DNA of 64,000 bases. Source: Fistularia commersonii (lineage: Eukaryota > Chordata > Actinopteri > Syngnathiformes > Fistulariidae). The stretch is from the NCBI GenBank assembly GCA_037954325.1, contig JBBMNZ010000001.1, positions 4,543,232-4,607,231 on the forward strand, given 5' to 3'. This document shows positions 22,661-34,806 of the stretch, piece by piece. Positions within the stretch are counted from its first letter, which is position 1. Each line of letters opens with the position of its first letter. The translations under genes and the position numbers were made by a program. The notes under the pieces are model-generated. The model worked only from the letters and a program-made list of their open reading frames with translations, was not told the origin of the DNA and did not search any database.

Positions 22661-23280
22661 CAGCCCATTACTGCAAACCCACCCCCCCCGCCGCCATCAC
22701 CCACCCCTGGCAAATGAAGGATGGGAAGCAGCGTGTGTGTGTGTGTGTGGATGCTTACGTGCACGCTCATGTGCCGGGCGGGGAAATGGTTTTCGCCCTG
22801 GCAGAGGTCACGAGGTCGCGGGTCACATGATCACATGAAATGCCGGAAATGCAGAATTATGGTACATAAAATACCGAATGGGAAAAAAATGACTAGTTTT
22901 CCTCAGTGAGCAGGTGACGAAACACACGACAACCGTTGGGCGCGTGCACGCGGCGGCGTGAAACACGCACTATTACACGCACCAATACACACACACACAC
23001 ACATGCAACTGTTCTAATTATTAGTTGTTGAATGTTGTGATTTCCCCCATGTACATACAAATTAGCTCACAAATATACATATATATACATATATATGTAT
23101 ATATATGCATATAAATGCATTTAAATGCATATAAATATATCTATACACATGCATGTATATTAACATTAAATTTTATATTATATAAATATTAAACGTTTCA
23201 TATTATATTAATATTTAAGTAGTCAAAAGATATGTTTTTAATCTTAATAATATCATCATTTATATGTTCACAATTATGTA
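22300..23280. other. Intergenic DNA: A-tract, (TG)n, AT-rich tract
   Basis: An A-tract near 22348-22370, (TG)n at 22625-22660 and 22733-22750, and a palindromic ATAT/ATGTAT-rich tract at 23080-23165. No gene was seen. Confidence 0.7.
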
Positions 23281-23281
23281 T

Positions 23282-23371
23282 TTAACCCTCCTGTTGTCCT
23301 CATTTTCCGTATACACCCTGTGTCCAACACAGTGGCGAGTCATTTTGACCTGAGGACAACATGAGGGTTGA
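23282..23371. mobile_element. 90-bp piggyBac-like MITE
   Basis: Left end TTAACCCTCCTGTTGTCCTC and right end GAGGACAACATGAGGGTTGA are near-perfect inverted repeats of about 18 bp with a TTAA target site (TTGA on the right, one change). GTCATTTTGACC lies just inside the right end, as in fish piggyBac MITEs. It has no coding capacity and could only be moved in trans. Confidence 0.75.
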
Positions 23372-23509
23372 AACATAAAAATAAATATGGGTAAAAGAAA
23401 CACGGAAAGAATGAATTTTGAAATCATATTTTGTGGGGTTGCTAAAGCCACGGCTCCAAAACTCCAAAACCTCTGCTGCTATTCTCGCATACTATCAAAT
23501 ATCAGTCTG

Positions 23510-23645
23510 TATCTGCGTGCACTTTATACTTTATAGTTTGTTTACAGTTTGTTAATGCAAATTTGCACACTTTATTCTTTTGTTAATTTCATGTCACCGT
23601 GGGATTTTTGTGTCCAATACACGCGGAGAAATTGACAATAATGCT
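23510..23645 (+). mobile_element. Truncated retroelement 3' tail
   Basis: 'gtccaatacacgcggagaaa' followed by TTGACAATAATG is close to the tail at 1945-1980. Preceding GCACTTTATACTTTATAG phrases match the style of the tail at 17.7 kb. Confidence 0.5.
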
Positions 23646-23649
23646 AGCT

Positions 23650-24918
23650 TTTGACGGAATTGAACCTTAAAACTGCAGAAGAAAACCGAAGGGTAAAACC
23701 ATCTATCGCGGATTTACGGATCCATCCATTAATCGGTGATAAACGGCGGACAAATGGTTGCCCTCACTTCCTGGTTGTGGCCGCACGTCTGAGGAAGACA
23801 TGCCTCCAATGTCGTAATGTTGAATGTCGGCGGTATGTAAATAACCCCCCGCCCGCCGCCGCCGCCGCCGCCAGCCTTCCACATCGGCGTGGGGTGACGG
23901 CCAACGCCACAAAGCGATGCACTAATGACCCCGGGGGCGTTTGATGGCGTCCTGTCAGGGGAGACCTTTGAGAATTTGAAATTAAAGGTACAGTTTGGCT
24001 CACGCGCCGCCATGGCCTCTCATCAGTCCGGACGCGGCGCTTCACGGCCACGGCGCCGCTCGGAGCTCGTTAGAACTGACTTCAAAGCGCCGTCAGCCGG
24101 GCGCCGACAGCTTCTCCCGCCATTTGGACGCCATCGAACAACCCCCCCAAACCCCGCCGCCCCTCCATGTTTTTTTTTTTTTTTTGTTTTGTTTTTGAAA
24201 GCCGTCTCTCCCACGGCCTTGGTGCTCAAACCACCATTAAAATGGAAAATATAATGTTTACAGCGCCGTTATCACAGGACCCCCGACCTTGACGGGGTGG
24301 GGGTGGGTGGGGTAAACAAGCAGCACACACACATGCACACTCACACACGCATATTTACACACACACATGCATATTTACACACACACACACACACACAATC
24401 CTTAGCTCCGCTGGCCTCTGTTGCCTGGCAGGAACGCGGCAACAATTAGCGATATAAAAGAACGACTGCGTATCAACGAGGTTTCCGTGGCGACCGGGAT
24501 AAGAAGCGGCGTGATCAGACGTTCGGGTCGCGGGTCAGCGAACCCCCCCCCTCGCGTATAAATAAAATTTCTAATTACCCCCTCGAGGCGGGTTGTGTGT
24601 CAGAAAGCAGCTGAGATGCTGAAGGAGCTGCACGTCCTTTCTTGGATTCCGTGCGCGAGCGCGTCGCCGCCAAAAGGTCATCTCCGGCGCCGCGCGGTGA
24701 AGACGGTGCGCTCGCCGGCAACATGCGCGCCCCCCCCCCTCGCCGCCGCCGCCGCTGCCACGAGAACCACCAGGACCTCCCAGGACAGGAAAGGTCAACC
24801 AATGACAGGGTTTAAAACAAAAAAAATCTGTCCGGCCTTTCAGGTCACACAACGTCGCAATTACTATGACAACACGTGTGTGTGTGTGTGTGTGTGTGAG
24901 TGTGTGTGTGTGTGGGTG

Positions 24919-24949
<31 letters not shown>

Positions 24950-25077
24950 GGCGAAAAGGTGGGTAGAGGAGGAAAAAACACAATTGATAAAAGTCAGTCT
25001 TGGAGAAACAGATAAGTTCTTATCTTAATCTAATGACTCCACTGCCTTAATTTGTCAGACCCGGCTGGTCTGGAGGC

Positions 25078-25139
<62 letters not shown>

Positions 25140-25470
25140 ATCTCTCAAGGCTGCAAGAGAGGATCATCAGAAGGACATTCTGCTTCGTTCCATGGATTTT
25201 TATTTAACTTCTGCTAACAGTTGCTAATTAGCACCTTATCGCCCCCCCCCCCCCCCTCCCCTACGCTGCCAGACTGGGGGTTTTCATAATCTGGCGTTGG
25301 GATTAACAGCTCACCACTGCTCGTGGATGGATCCGCCAGCGTACTCTTGAAAGAGAATCCTCTAAACCGCAAGTCGTACTCTTCATCATTTCTTTGCTGA
25401 TGATTTCAGAATTTCTATCAAAACCCTTTTCAGGATGCGGAGCCTTTAAAAAAGATTTGCTTCAACTTGG
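23650..25470. other. Intergenic DNA with GC-rich patches and microsatellites
   Basis: The stretch 23840-24250 is CpG-rich and complex and may be regulatory. CA/TG tracts lie at about 24300-24400, 24876-24943 and 25079-25138. No coding exon was supported. Confidence 0.55.
25079..25138. repeat. (GT)30 microsatellite
   Basis: Sixty uninterrupted bases of GT, seen directly. Confidence 0.95.
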
Positions 25471-25479
25471 ATTAGGCCA

Positions 25480-26070
25480 CATCCAGATTATGACAGTTCC
25501 AGATTAGCCACATCACAGATTAGGCACATTCAAAATGGCACCAATTCCAGAGGTGATGTATTCCGTGTTCGACCTGTTACGGATAAAAGCTGTCTCAGAC
25601 ACGGACTGTTCCAGATTAGGACTGTTCCAGATTAGGCACATTCTGAATGATTCCCATTCCAGATTTGATCTATTTCATATTAGACCCATGCCAGATTAGA
25701 CTTGTTTCAGACACAGAATGTTCCAGATTGGGCACATTCCGATTGAGACCTATTCGAGATTTGGACCATTCCATGTTTGACCCGTTCCAGATTAGGCCAC
25801 GATCCACATTAGACCCGTTCCAGATCAGACATGGACTGTTCCAGATTAGACACATTCTGAATGATTCCTATTCCATAGTACTCATCCCAGATTTTTTCCT
25901 GTTCCAGATTAGGACTAGGCACATTCTGAATGATTCCCATTCCAGATTTGGGCGATTCCATATAACACCCATCCTAGATTAGCCCTGTTCCAGATGAGGA
26001 CCAGGCACATTCTGAATGAGACTCATTCCAGATTATACCATTTCTGGATTAGATCTATTCCAGATTAGCC
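25480..26070 (+). repeat. Degenerate 'TTCCAGATTAG' tandem array
   Basis: 'ttccagattag' or close variants recur more than fifteen times at irregular spacing of about 20-35 bp, joined by 'gcacattctgaatgattccc' linkers (at least three copies). It opens a 111-codon frame (25647-25982) with repeated DPFQIR-like phrases that is a by-product of the repeat. Confidence 0.75.
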
Positions 26071-26079
26071 CCCCCCTCC

Positions 26080-27007
26080 AGAACCCTGTGCCAGTGTCTT
26101 ATTTAATCTCTTATTTAATCCAGTGGAACTTCTGGATCGGTTCATTTTTTCACAGTTGATGTTTTGCAGGGCAGTAAACAGGAAGTGTCCCAGCGTGATG
26201 CGTTCAAGCTCATCGGAGCCGTCCGACCTTTGACCTCAGGAACGGCGGACGGAGAACCACACACACGGGATTATGACATGACTTCGAGGTTCTCGGTGTC
26301 GCAATGTGGAACTTCTAGAGACATCATGTGACCGGTGAAGACCCTGGGATTTCAAGCCGGCTCGGTTCGGCTGCTTCCTGTGGAACTCTCTAGAGGATCC
26401 ATACTGTTTCATCGACGTCGACCTCCGTTCGCCGTCGGTCACATGACGTCACGACCGTAGCGAAAGACGGGAATGGCGTCCGAATCAACTTCCGAAGAGT
26501 TCTCCGCGGTTCCACGGCCTCCGAGATCCTTTAATCGCGCGAATGGATCTTCTGGACTTGGAGCGGCAACCAATGACACGGTGCGCCCAGATGTAGATGA
26601 CACACACACACACACACACACACACACTGGAAGAGCGGGGGGGGGGGCAGAGTGTGAGCGCCGTGCGAATCTCAATAGATTAATTTCAAGTGTTCACTGA
26701 ATTGTGGTTCCTTTTAATTAATGATAGAATTAACTGCTTTGTTAATGCGCTCCTGGAGGAAATGAGCTGCGGGCGGGTTGGGTTCCCAACAAAGGGAGGA
26801 CGCCCTTCTCCCGACATTTATACAACCTCGCTTCCACGCCGCCGGGTGGGCTTGGGGGGGGCGGGTGGGTGGGGGGGTGGCGAGGAGGAGGAGGGGTTGG
26901 GTAGCGGCTCAAGTTGGGTGGTCCCGGGGGAATGTTCAGATTCAGGTTTCACGAACCGTCTCGGCAGAACTTCCAACGGGAGCCGATTTGGAGCTGATAC
27001 CGGTGGT

Positions 27008-27045
<38 letters not shown>

Positions 27046-27400
27046 GGGGGGGGGGGTCAGCTGTCAATCATCCATTCATTCACCCTCTCATTCACATCCG
27101 CGGAGTAGAGTATGCACGCAGAACATGGAGGGAACCTGGGTGACAAGTGTGTGTGCTTTCCTGTCCTTTATATCTAAATAGATTAATAGATTAATCTATA
27201 GATGATAGATTAATTAATCGATTGAACCTCTGATTAGTTAGCCTTGAATCAAATGGATGAAACGGACAGGAAGTAGAAGTTCCGGTCAAGGACGTCCCTT
27301 CCTGTATTTTCCGGCTCGAACCCCGAATGCTTATTGGTCGGATATTTGTCATGTGACCCCCCCCCCCCCCCAACCAACACCTCGACAAAATGAAAGACGC
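26080..27400. other. Intergenic DNA with microsatellites
   Basis: (CA)n at 26600-26628, (GT)n at 27010-27043 followed by a G-run, and C-runs near 27357-27372. The stretch 26660-26770 is complex and AATTAA-rich. A near-perfect nuclear-receptor DR1 (CGACCTTTGACCT) is at 26224-26236. No gene was seen. Confidence 0.5.
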
Positions 27401-27409
27401 ACCGGCGTG

Positions 27410-28630
27410 AACGCATGGTCAGATAAGAGGCCGCCATTTTTAAATTAAAGTTTGCCCCCCTCCCGCCACAGCGGGGCCTCGTCGGGGTCCTGATAGGCTG
27501 ACTCCCTGCCAGGGCCTTTGTGGAGCCGCAGCTCATTAGGCGAGTCCGCCTCATAACGAAGGGCTGGATCCGTCGGCGAGATGGCGAGATAACGCCGCCG
27601 GATGAACGCACGCCGCGTGACATGCTTTGAAACGCGTGTAGAGGAGCATTAAAGGGAAATCCAGATGGTGTTTACACCAACAAAAGGTCCCGATGTTTTG
27701 TTTTGTTTTGGTCCCTCCAAGACCTGGCGTTCACCCCCCCCTCCCCCTTTCCAATTGACGTCCGCCGCCGCCGCCGCTCGGCTTGAATAAATTAAAGGAA
27801 TTACCAGCCGCTCCGGCGCCGGGCGGCGGGATGCAGGGTGGCGTGAGTCGGCCATTACACCGATCATCTGGACGCGCGTGAGCTAAAGGAATTACACATG
27901 GCGTCCGCCGCGGCTGACGGCCCCTGACAGTTCTGCAAGCGCCGGCGAGTTAGCGTGGCGTGAAAGCGCGCGCAGGACGGACGGGCTCGCCGCTCGCCGC
28001 TCGCCGGATGAGATCCCTCCTCCACCCTCCGACGCCCGAGAAAGACTCTTATCATGATGCAAATGGACGCCGCGGCATTAATACGCCCGAACCCCTCACC
28101 GCCGCCGCCGCCGTCCGGAAGATACCATCGCCGGGGCGGGATTATTAATAGCCGCGTGACATCCGAACTCTGACACCGCAAAGAAGCGGCTCCGCCAATC
28201 GGCTCCCTCGGAGGGGGCGAAGGTCAGGCGAGCGGCGGACGCCATTTCCATAATGGTATGTATATCGCATTCGGGCCGGAGCTAATGTGAGGCGGCGCGG
28301 CGCGGCTCGGAGCGCGAGACGACGCGTCCGATAACTTTGTCTCCCACCTGCGATCTGATGCGGCGTGGAGACGGCGGGTGGGTCGGCGAGCGAAGGGGAG
28401 GGGGGTTGATTTATGATTGAGGACACGTTAATAAAAATATCCGAAGCATCTGAGCTCTGCGGCGGGAGATACCGGTCGGCCGCGTACATCATGCTCGACA
28501 GGCCGGCGCCGGGGGCGGCGCCCGCGGGGCGATGTGTTCGGCTCACGCGGCCGATCACGCTCCGCGGACCCGAAAACGTGCACGTGCGCGGCCGCCGGGG
28601 GTCCGACGCAAGGTGACATTTACCTGCTTC
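27410..28630. promoter_or_regulatory. Long candidate conserved non-coding block
   Basis: About 1.2 kb with little simple repeat, mixing CpG-rich DNA with 'aataaattaaaggaattacc', 'gctaaaggaattacacatgg' and 'gacacgttaataaaaatatc'. Open frames on both strands are Arg/Pro-rich shadows with no domain. Best read as a CpG-rich regulatory region. Confidence 0.35.
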
Positions 28631-28639
28631 CGCCTTCGG

Positions 28640-30300
28640 GGTTTCATATCTGGAGATGTTAACCCGCCTGTCAATCAAGTGGGAGGAGCCTGAATTCAAA
28701 ACGGGGTCAAGCGAGGAGATTGTTTTTCTATGTTTATCTTATTTTATTAATCTTTTTTTTAAAAAAACATCACTAAAATTCACACTTTTAAACCTAGAAC
28801 TTATTCATTCATCATGTACTTCAATTGATTTTTTTTAGAATTACCTTATCGAGTTTTGTTTTTTCCCATTATTCCGACACTCCGTGAACGCAGCATCAGA
28901 AATGCTCGATGGGGAAACTGAGTGATTATTACAACAAGTTTACAGTTTTGACGTAAAGATAGACTTCCGACAACTTCCAGCATGTCGTCGGCTCGGAAGA
29001 ACTGGCGTTTTGATTGGCTCGTTTGAATTTATCACACAGTATAAATATAACTAAATGTAACCAAATGTAATGTCAAATAAATGTAATTATTTCTTAATGT
29101 TAAGTAACACTGAATTTATCACTCACATATATGCATTGCCATCTTTCTTGAAACAGCCTTCCATCTGCATCGACTCCTCTCTTCCTGGACATTTAGGGAT
29201 AATTTGATTAGATAAACTTTATTGATCCTCATAGGGAAAATTCCTTTCTCACAGCAGCGCGACAGTTATAATGCCAAAAAAAAAGGAAATAAATATGAAT
29301 AGAAATAGAAATAGAAAGGCAGAAGACATGAGATAGCAAAACAAAAACAAAGAAAAAAAATCCACGAATAAATAGACAGCAGATTTGTATTTGTATATTT
29401 CTAGATAATTGCATTGACGTGAATACACTGCAATCTAATGGATACGGTGGTGGTGCAGGTGTTGGGTTCTCTTACCTCAAAATAAGACGGTTCCCTCCAT
29501 GTTCTCGCCAAGATCGGATGATTGACGGCCGACGACCTCGCCTCTCGCAAGGCGACAGCCGCGATTGGCTGCGCCCCCTCCGCCATCCCAGCACCTCATG
29601 CACGAAGGAATGAACGAACATATGACGACTTGCTTCGTCTGTTTTCCGTCCCTGTGATCCGGCGTGGTTTATCCCTCTGGCGCCTTTTTAGAACATTTCC
29701 AAAAACTCCAAAAATGGCCGCCACATGAAACTCCAAAAATGGCCGCCACCTGTGTTTCCCTCAATGACAGAGAACATGATGATGATGTCGCCCTTCATCG
29801 CGGATGTTCTCCCAACCTGTTGGTTGCACCGCTTCGGATGGCGTTTTTTTTTTTTTTTTTTTTGAAATATGGATGAGCGAGGCCCCGGGGTTGGGGGTCG
29901 GTAGGTTTCGGGGATGGGGGGGGGGGGGGCTCCCATCTCGCCCACCTGCCTCTTGGTGCACAGGCTGCCGCGCCATGTGGAACCCCAGATGTAGCCGGCG
30001 GAATAATCCGGCGCCGTTCGCTCAGGAACGTGTCCATCTGGCCTCACGCGAGCACGTTAAGCCCCCGGAACCCGGGGAGCGCGGGGGGACCCTGGGAACC
30101 CTCTGTTGCTGTGGCATTTACATCCTCCCGGCTCTTCTGCTTTTTTTTTTTTTTTTCTTCTCATTGTGTTTTTTTTCCGCCCAGGCCGAGGCGGCTCTTG
30201 GCGACGGAAGCGAGGAGAACCGGAGGGTTTGGGCAGGATAAGAGTAGCGGGTTAGCACCGCGGCGGGTTAGCGTAGCTAGAAGACACACCCCGGTGTTTG
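28640..30300. other. Intergenic DNA, AT-rich then GC-rich, one retroelement tail
   Basis: The stretch 28720-29200 is AT-rich without recognised content. The sentence 'actccaaaaatggccgccac' occurs twice in tandem at 29703-29748. T-tracts lie at about 29846-29862 and 30140-30155. No coding exon was supported. Confidence 0.5.
29205..29400 (-). mobile_element. Reverse-oriented LINE/SINE 3' tail
   Basis: Begins 'gataaactttattgatcctc' and 'atagggaaaattcctttctc', the reverse complement of a typical fish non-LTR tail, followed by A-rich DNA. Fragment only. Confidence 0.6.
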
Positions 30301-30519
30301 CCCTTTCAGAATAAAAAGATTTAATCCCGAGACTTTGCTGTGAAACATCGGGGCTTTTTTTTTTTTTTTTTTTTTTTTTTTAATGAAAATCAACATCTTC
30401 AACACATGATGTGAAATGTGGTAACTGTTATTACACTTCAATGTCTGAAAGGCAGGATTTTTTTTTTTTGTCCCAGCCTCCACAACATAATCAATTTGTA
30501 GAACACACAGCAAGTATTT

Positions 30520-31215
30520 ACAACAAAATCCCTTTAAAATTGCATTAACATTCTTCATTACAGCCACATTTTCTATGAAAACACCCGGTAGACATTCAGG
30601 AAATGATGCATAGTTTGAAAAGCACGCTGAATTTTTGAAAAACCTGGAGACAGTTTGCATAAATCGGTGCACTGTTTACGCCACAAGAGCCCTTAATTAT
30701 TACAAAGAAAATTCCTCTCGGGGATGATTTTCCAAAGATTTCGAGCCTTAATGACTTTATAAAATATTACCATAATGACTTAAATAAAGGAGCGTTTTTT
30801 TTTGTTTTTTTTTGTGGTTTCTATCGACTCGGATCTTTTATTTTGAAAAGTGCACTGAACCTCAAACCTGAATTGTTTGCATAGATCAGCATGTTTCTGA
30901 CACAACAAAAGCCCTTAATTATTACAAAGAAAATCCCACAAGGTGAATTTTCCAGCCGTCAGAGCCGTAATGACTTTATAAAATATTACCGTAACACCAA
31001 AAATGCAACGGAACTTTTTTTTTTTTTTTTTACAGGCTCTTTTATTTTGAAAAGCGAGCCAATCCCTGGGATTGTTCGCACAGATCGGAGCGTCGCTAAC
31101 GCCCTCAAACCCCTTAAAAATTCCACGAAGTGAGGATTTTCCTGTCAGATCTGTAATAACCGCATAAAATATCACCATAATGGCCATAATTTCGGAGCTG
31201 TTTGTTTATTTTTTT
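30520..31215 (-). repeat. Diverged tandem array of about 200-222 bp units
   Basis: 'agcccttaattattacaaag' starts at 30688 and again at 30910, with a weaker version at 31110. 'taatgactttataaaatatt' recurs at about 30751, 30969 and (diverged) 31153. 'ttttattttgaaaag' recurs at about 30837 and 31038, with a shorter TTTGAAAAG at 30614. The first full copies each hold a T-tract between the two modules. Read on the - strand, at least two units show AATAAA followed by an A-tract. Copies have drifted apart while cores remain, so the array is old. Confidence 0.75.
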
Positions 31216-31694
31216 ATTCTTTTAAGCAGCTCCTCGGTTGGTCAAACGTCCGCCATGTAAAGTTCCAGTTTTGTGCAGGCGTCGCTAAGAATGGCGGGCA
31301 CGATGATGATGATGATCCGACGCGGGGGGGGGGTTGTAAGAGTGCGGCGTTGTAAAGGCTAACCTCCCGGCGTGAAGCCGTGCAGCCGTACCCCCCCCAC
31401 CCCCCCGCCACCCCGCCGCCATCGCCCTCGCCACCCTCCCGCTGTTCAATTAGCAGGAGAGGCCGCCATAATGGATCTGACGAGATGCACGGGGACGGCC
31501 GACACCAATTGGACACCTCTCCCTCCCGGGCGCCGTCCTCCCTGAACGGCGGCGACCTCGTCCAAACCCTCACCTCCTTCTCCGCATCTTCATCCAGGCA
31601 AACAAGAGCGCGTCCGTCTCTCAAAAGGGTTCCCGGGAAGCCGCGCTGAAGAACTCGCTCCTCCGTCTTCCTCTGGCTGGAAAACATCTCCGCT
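31215..31694 (-). other. Possible 3' UTR of the - strand gene
   Basis: GC-rich sequence between the stop codon and the tandem array. AATAAA on the - strand appears at the left, in the array units (reverse complement TTTATT near 31204, 31043 and 30837). Transcript end is not known. Confidence 0.3.
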
Positions 31695-31872
31695 TCAGAG
31701 GACGATGAGACACCCGTCCTTCGCCACCTCCGTCCTCCTCCCCCCCTCCGACGAGGACGGGGACGCCCGGTCCCGGGGGTCGAAGCGCCCCGCCTCCGAA
31801 CCTCTGGGCTGGATCACGAAGGAGCTCCGTTCGGCCTGCTGGTACTGGCTGCTCAGGAAGCTGAACACACAC
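31695..31872 (-). CDS. Last coding exon of the same unidentified gene
   Basis: 178 bp. After the acceptor TTTTCCCAG it reads CVFSFLSSQYQQAERSSFV and then a polar tail rich in Ser, Arg and Glu, ending KDGCLIVL and TGA at 31697-31695. A one-base lead completes the Lys codon from the upstream exon. Its overlapping - strand frame that is open for 87 codons is a shadow. Confidence 0.5.
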
Positions 31873-34775
31873 CTGGGAAAACACGGGGAGAGGTTAGGAC
31901 AGGCTTGGGAAAATAAATGATAAATATTGAATTGAAGTATATTTCATTTGTGTTAATTCAATTTTTTTAACTTTCAGTTCTAAGTTCGAAGATTATTGTG
32001 ATCTTGAAATATTAAGGAAAATTATATTTATTATTTTTCGCCGCTCAAAATAACGCCAAAAGCCAGCCGGTAAAGTCCCGATTTGCAGATGCTGTGCGCA
32101 GAACTTCAGGAGAAGAAGTCCCATAAACCAGATAAAATAGATATTTATAAAGATATTTTGCAAATATTTATTTTTTTTATTGTTTACTGACACAGTGATT
32201 TTTTTTTCCCGATTTATTTTTAAAATTCAGGTCAAGGCTCCGCTCAACGCTCTGAAAGCCCAAAGCTCAAAAATGAGTTCATTACATAAATAAAATTTAA
32301 TTTTCTCTGTAATACTTTGTGAATTTCAGAAGCAACACACTACACACTTGTTTATACAAAGTGTAAAGGTAATAAAAAGCAATATATACAGTGGTACCTT
32401 TTTTTTTTTTTATTTTAGACGTCAAAAAGTAAAGACGTCAAAAAGTAATTACAGCTCCCAGTGTTTTCTTTTCCTTGGAAACCAGGTCTAAATGGCTCTT
32501 TGGGTGTTACGGGTTGCCGACCCCTGGATAAAACATCCCAGAGGAAACACGACGCTCGGTTATGACGTCTGGAGACGAGAGAACGTCAGATTTCTTCTCT
32601 CTGTGTTTCATCCGGGAAATCTGAAGGTTCCACAATAAGAAGTCGTGCTTATCATCTGAATCGTCCTCATCGTCCTCGTCTTCTCCGTCATCCTCAACTT
32701 ATCATCATCTTAACCGCCGTCGTCATCGTCCTCAACATCTTCTTCGTCTCGATCTTCCGCGATCGTTCTCGCCGCCGCGACGTCATCGTCATCCTCCTCG
32801 GTTGCCTCGTCATCTTTATCGTCATCCTTGTTGTTCTTGCCGCAGAAGTTGACCTTTGACCTCTGCTCATGATCTTGCGTAAACCTAAGAGGGACAGAGC
32901 CTCCAAAAACTCATGGAGGTATGATTGACAGCTGACCTGTCCAGACTAAGCCCCGCCCCTCAGCTGTGATTGGCTCCCCAGATCAGGTACGGATGGAGAG
33001 AGGGATCACGGGTATTTCGCCGTCGGCCGGGCAACGAGGAGTCACATGACCCCTCGCATCACGGCGGAACGCCGCCGTTCAGAGTAATGAAGCGGTCAGG
33101 GAACGGAAAATCACTCAGGGGACGGGCGCCGCCGTCGGAATCCATCACGCGTCCTTATCGCCGCCGATCGGAGCAATCGCGTCCCCCCCTCCCTTAATGA
33201 AACGTTGACGGAAGCGGGGAAAACGCCGGGTTTCTCCGAGAATTGGAAAACACATTTTCTGGCGGTCCGCAGTAACTGGACTGTCAGCTGATAAGAGGAC
33301 CTCGCCGTATCGCCTCGCCGCGCATTCATCTCGCCGGGCCACGCCGTTTTCGCCGTTTACTCTTTGGGGGAAACGTAGTTTGGCCCTTTGGGTCCGACAC
33401 CCCGGGATGCATGGACTCAAAACTCCATTTTTTTTTTTTTCCTGTGTGTATCTGCGGCGGCGGCGGCGGCGGCTCGTCCCCGGCCCGCTCTGCAAACCGC
33501 TCCCGACAGTAGCGTGAGGTGAGCGAGCATCGGAGGCCACATTGGATCATGTCAGCGCTCGCCGTTAGACGCCATCTCCGCGGTGTCCCCTGTCACCAAT
33601 CACATCCGTTTAAACCACCAAAGGAGCTTGACCCCCCCCCCCCCCCCCGACACACACACACACACACACACGCTGCCTTATCTGTCAATGCTGCTTAAAT
33701 AATGTAATTAATGACTTAATTAACATTTCCATAATCTATTTTAATAAATCTAACACGGCATAATGAGAGTTTCTAACCTCCGGGCGCTGGCATATAAAGA
33801 TTCAGAGCGCGGTGCCGCGTGGCCGGGGCGCCACCGCCGCCGCCGCCGCCGCCCCCGCGCCGGGGAGAGGCCGCATATTGTGTGACAGCCGTCCGACAAC
33901 GGTTCAAGCCTGACAAATGTCATGTGACGCTGCAAATGTGTCTGCTGACGGGAGGAGGAGGGTTTATTTTCATCCCGTCAATCACTCCCACCCTGTGCCT
34001 GCCTAGCTTAAATATCAACTAACAGGAACACCGGCAAAAAAAATACAAAATAAAATATGAAACAAGAACACATATTTAAAAATCAAAAAATAAGTGATGA
34101 ATGAAAAAAAACTTTTTTTTTTTATCATTTGGAAAAAATTGATAGATCATAAGAAAGCGGAGAATAAATATTTAAGAAAAAAGAGGAATAAATATTTTGA
34201 AATTATTAAAAAAAATACATTTTGATAAATAATTTGTCTTTGTGGTTTTGAATAAAGTTAAAATTCGCCTAAATAGCCCACCAATCAATAACTAGACAAT
34301 GAAAGTCCTGCAGTTTTGAGCCCCCCCGCTGGTTCTCCATCTCTTTAAATGTAGGAAAACTTGTTTGAAGCTGACATTCTGGATTTCGGCTAATTTCGTT
34401 GCTCCCTGTGTAATAAAAAATTGTAAAAATAAATAAAATTTTATAAATACAACAGAATCCTTAAATCGATTTCAATTTAAGTAAATACAATTCAAAATGA
34501 ATAAATATGAAATAAATGAATCATTGAAAGACTGTAAAGCAAGGTTTTGCTTGTAATGGAGAAAAATGCAAGAAAATCATTTTTAAAAAGGGACAACCTT
34601 CTTCTTTTCAGCTGCAAAAAATCATTGTATTTCTTCCCACCGTTTGAAAAGGGACCTTCTCACCGCCGTGATCGTCGTCGTCGCAGCCTCGGGAATTAAT
34701 TAATTTGACGAAGGCTGTTGTTTTCCACAGGCAGGATTTGACTCTACATTTCGACATTTATAAAAGCAATGTGCC

Positions 34776-34806
<31 letters not shown>

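Noticed and set aside
25647..25982. Repetitive 111-codon frame with DPFQIR phrases
   Set aside because: Explained fully by the TTCCAGATTAG tandem array, with no conserved register.
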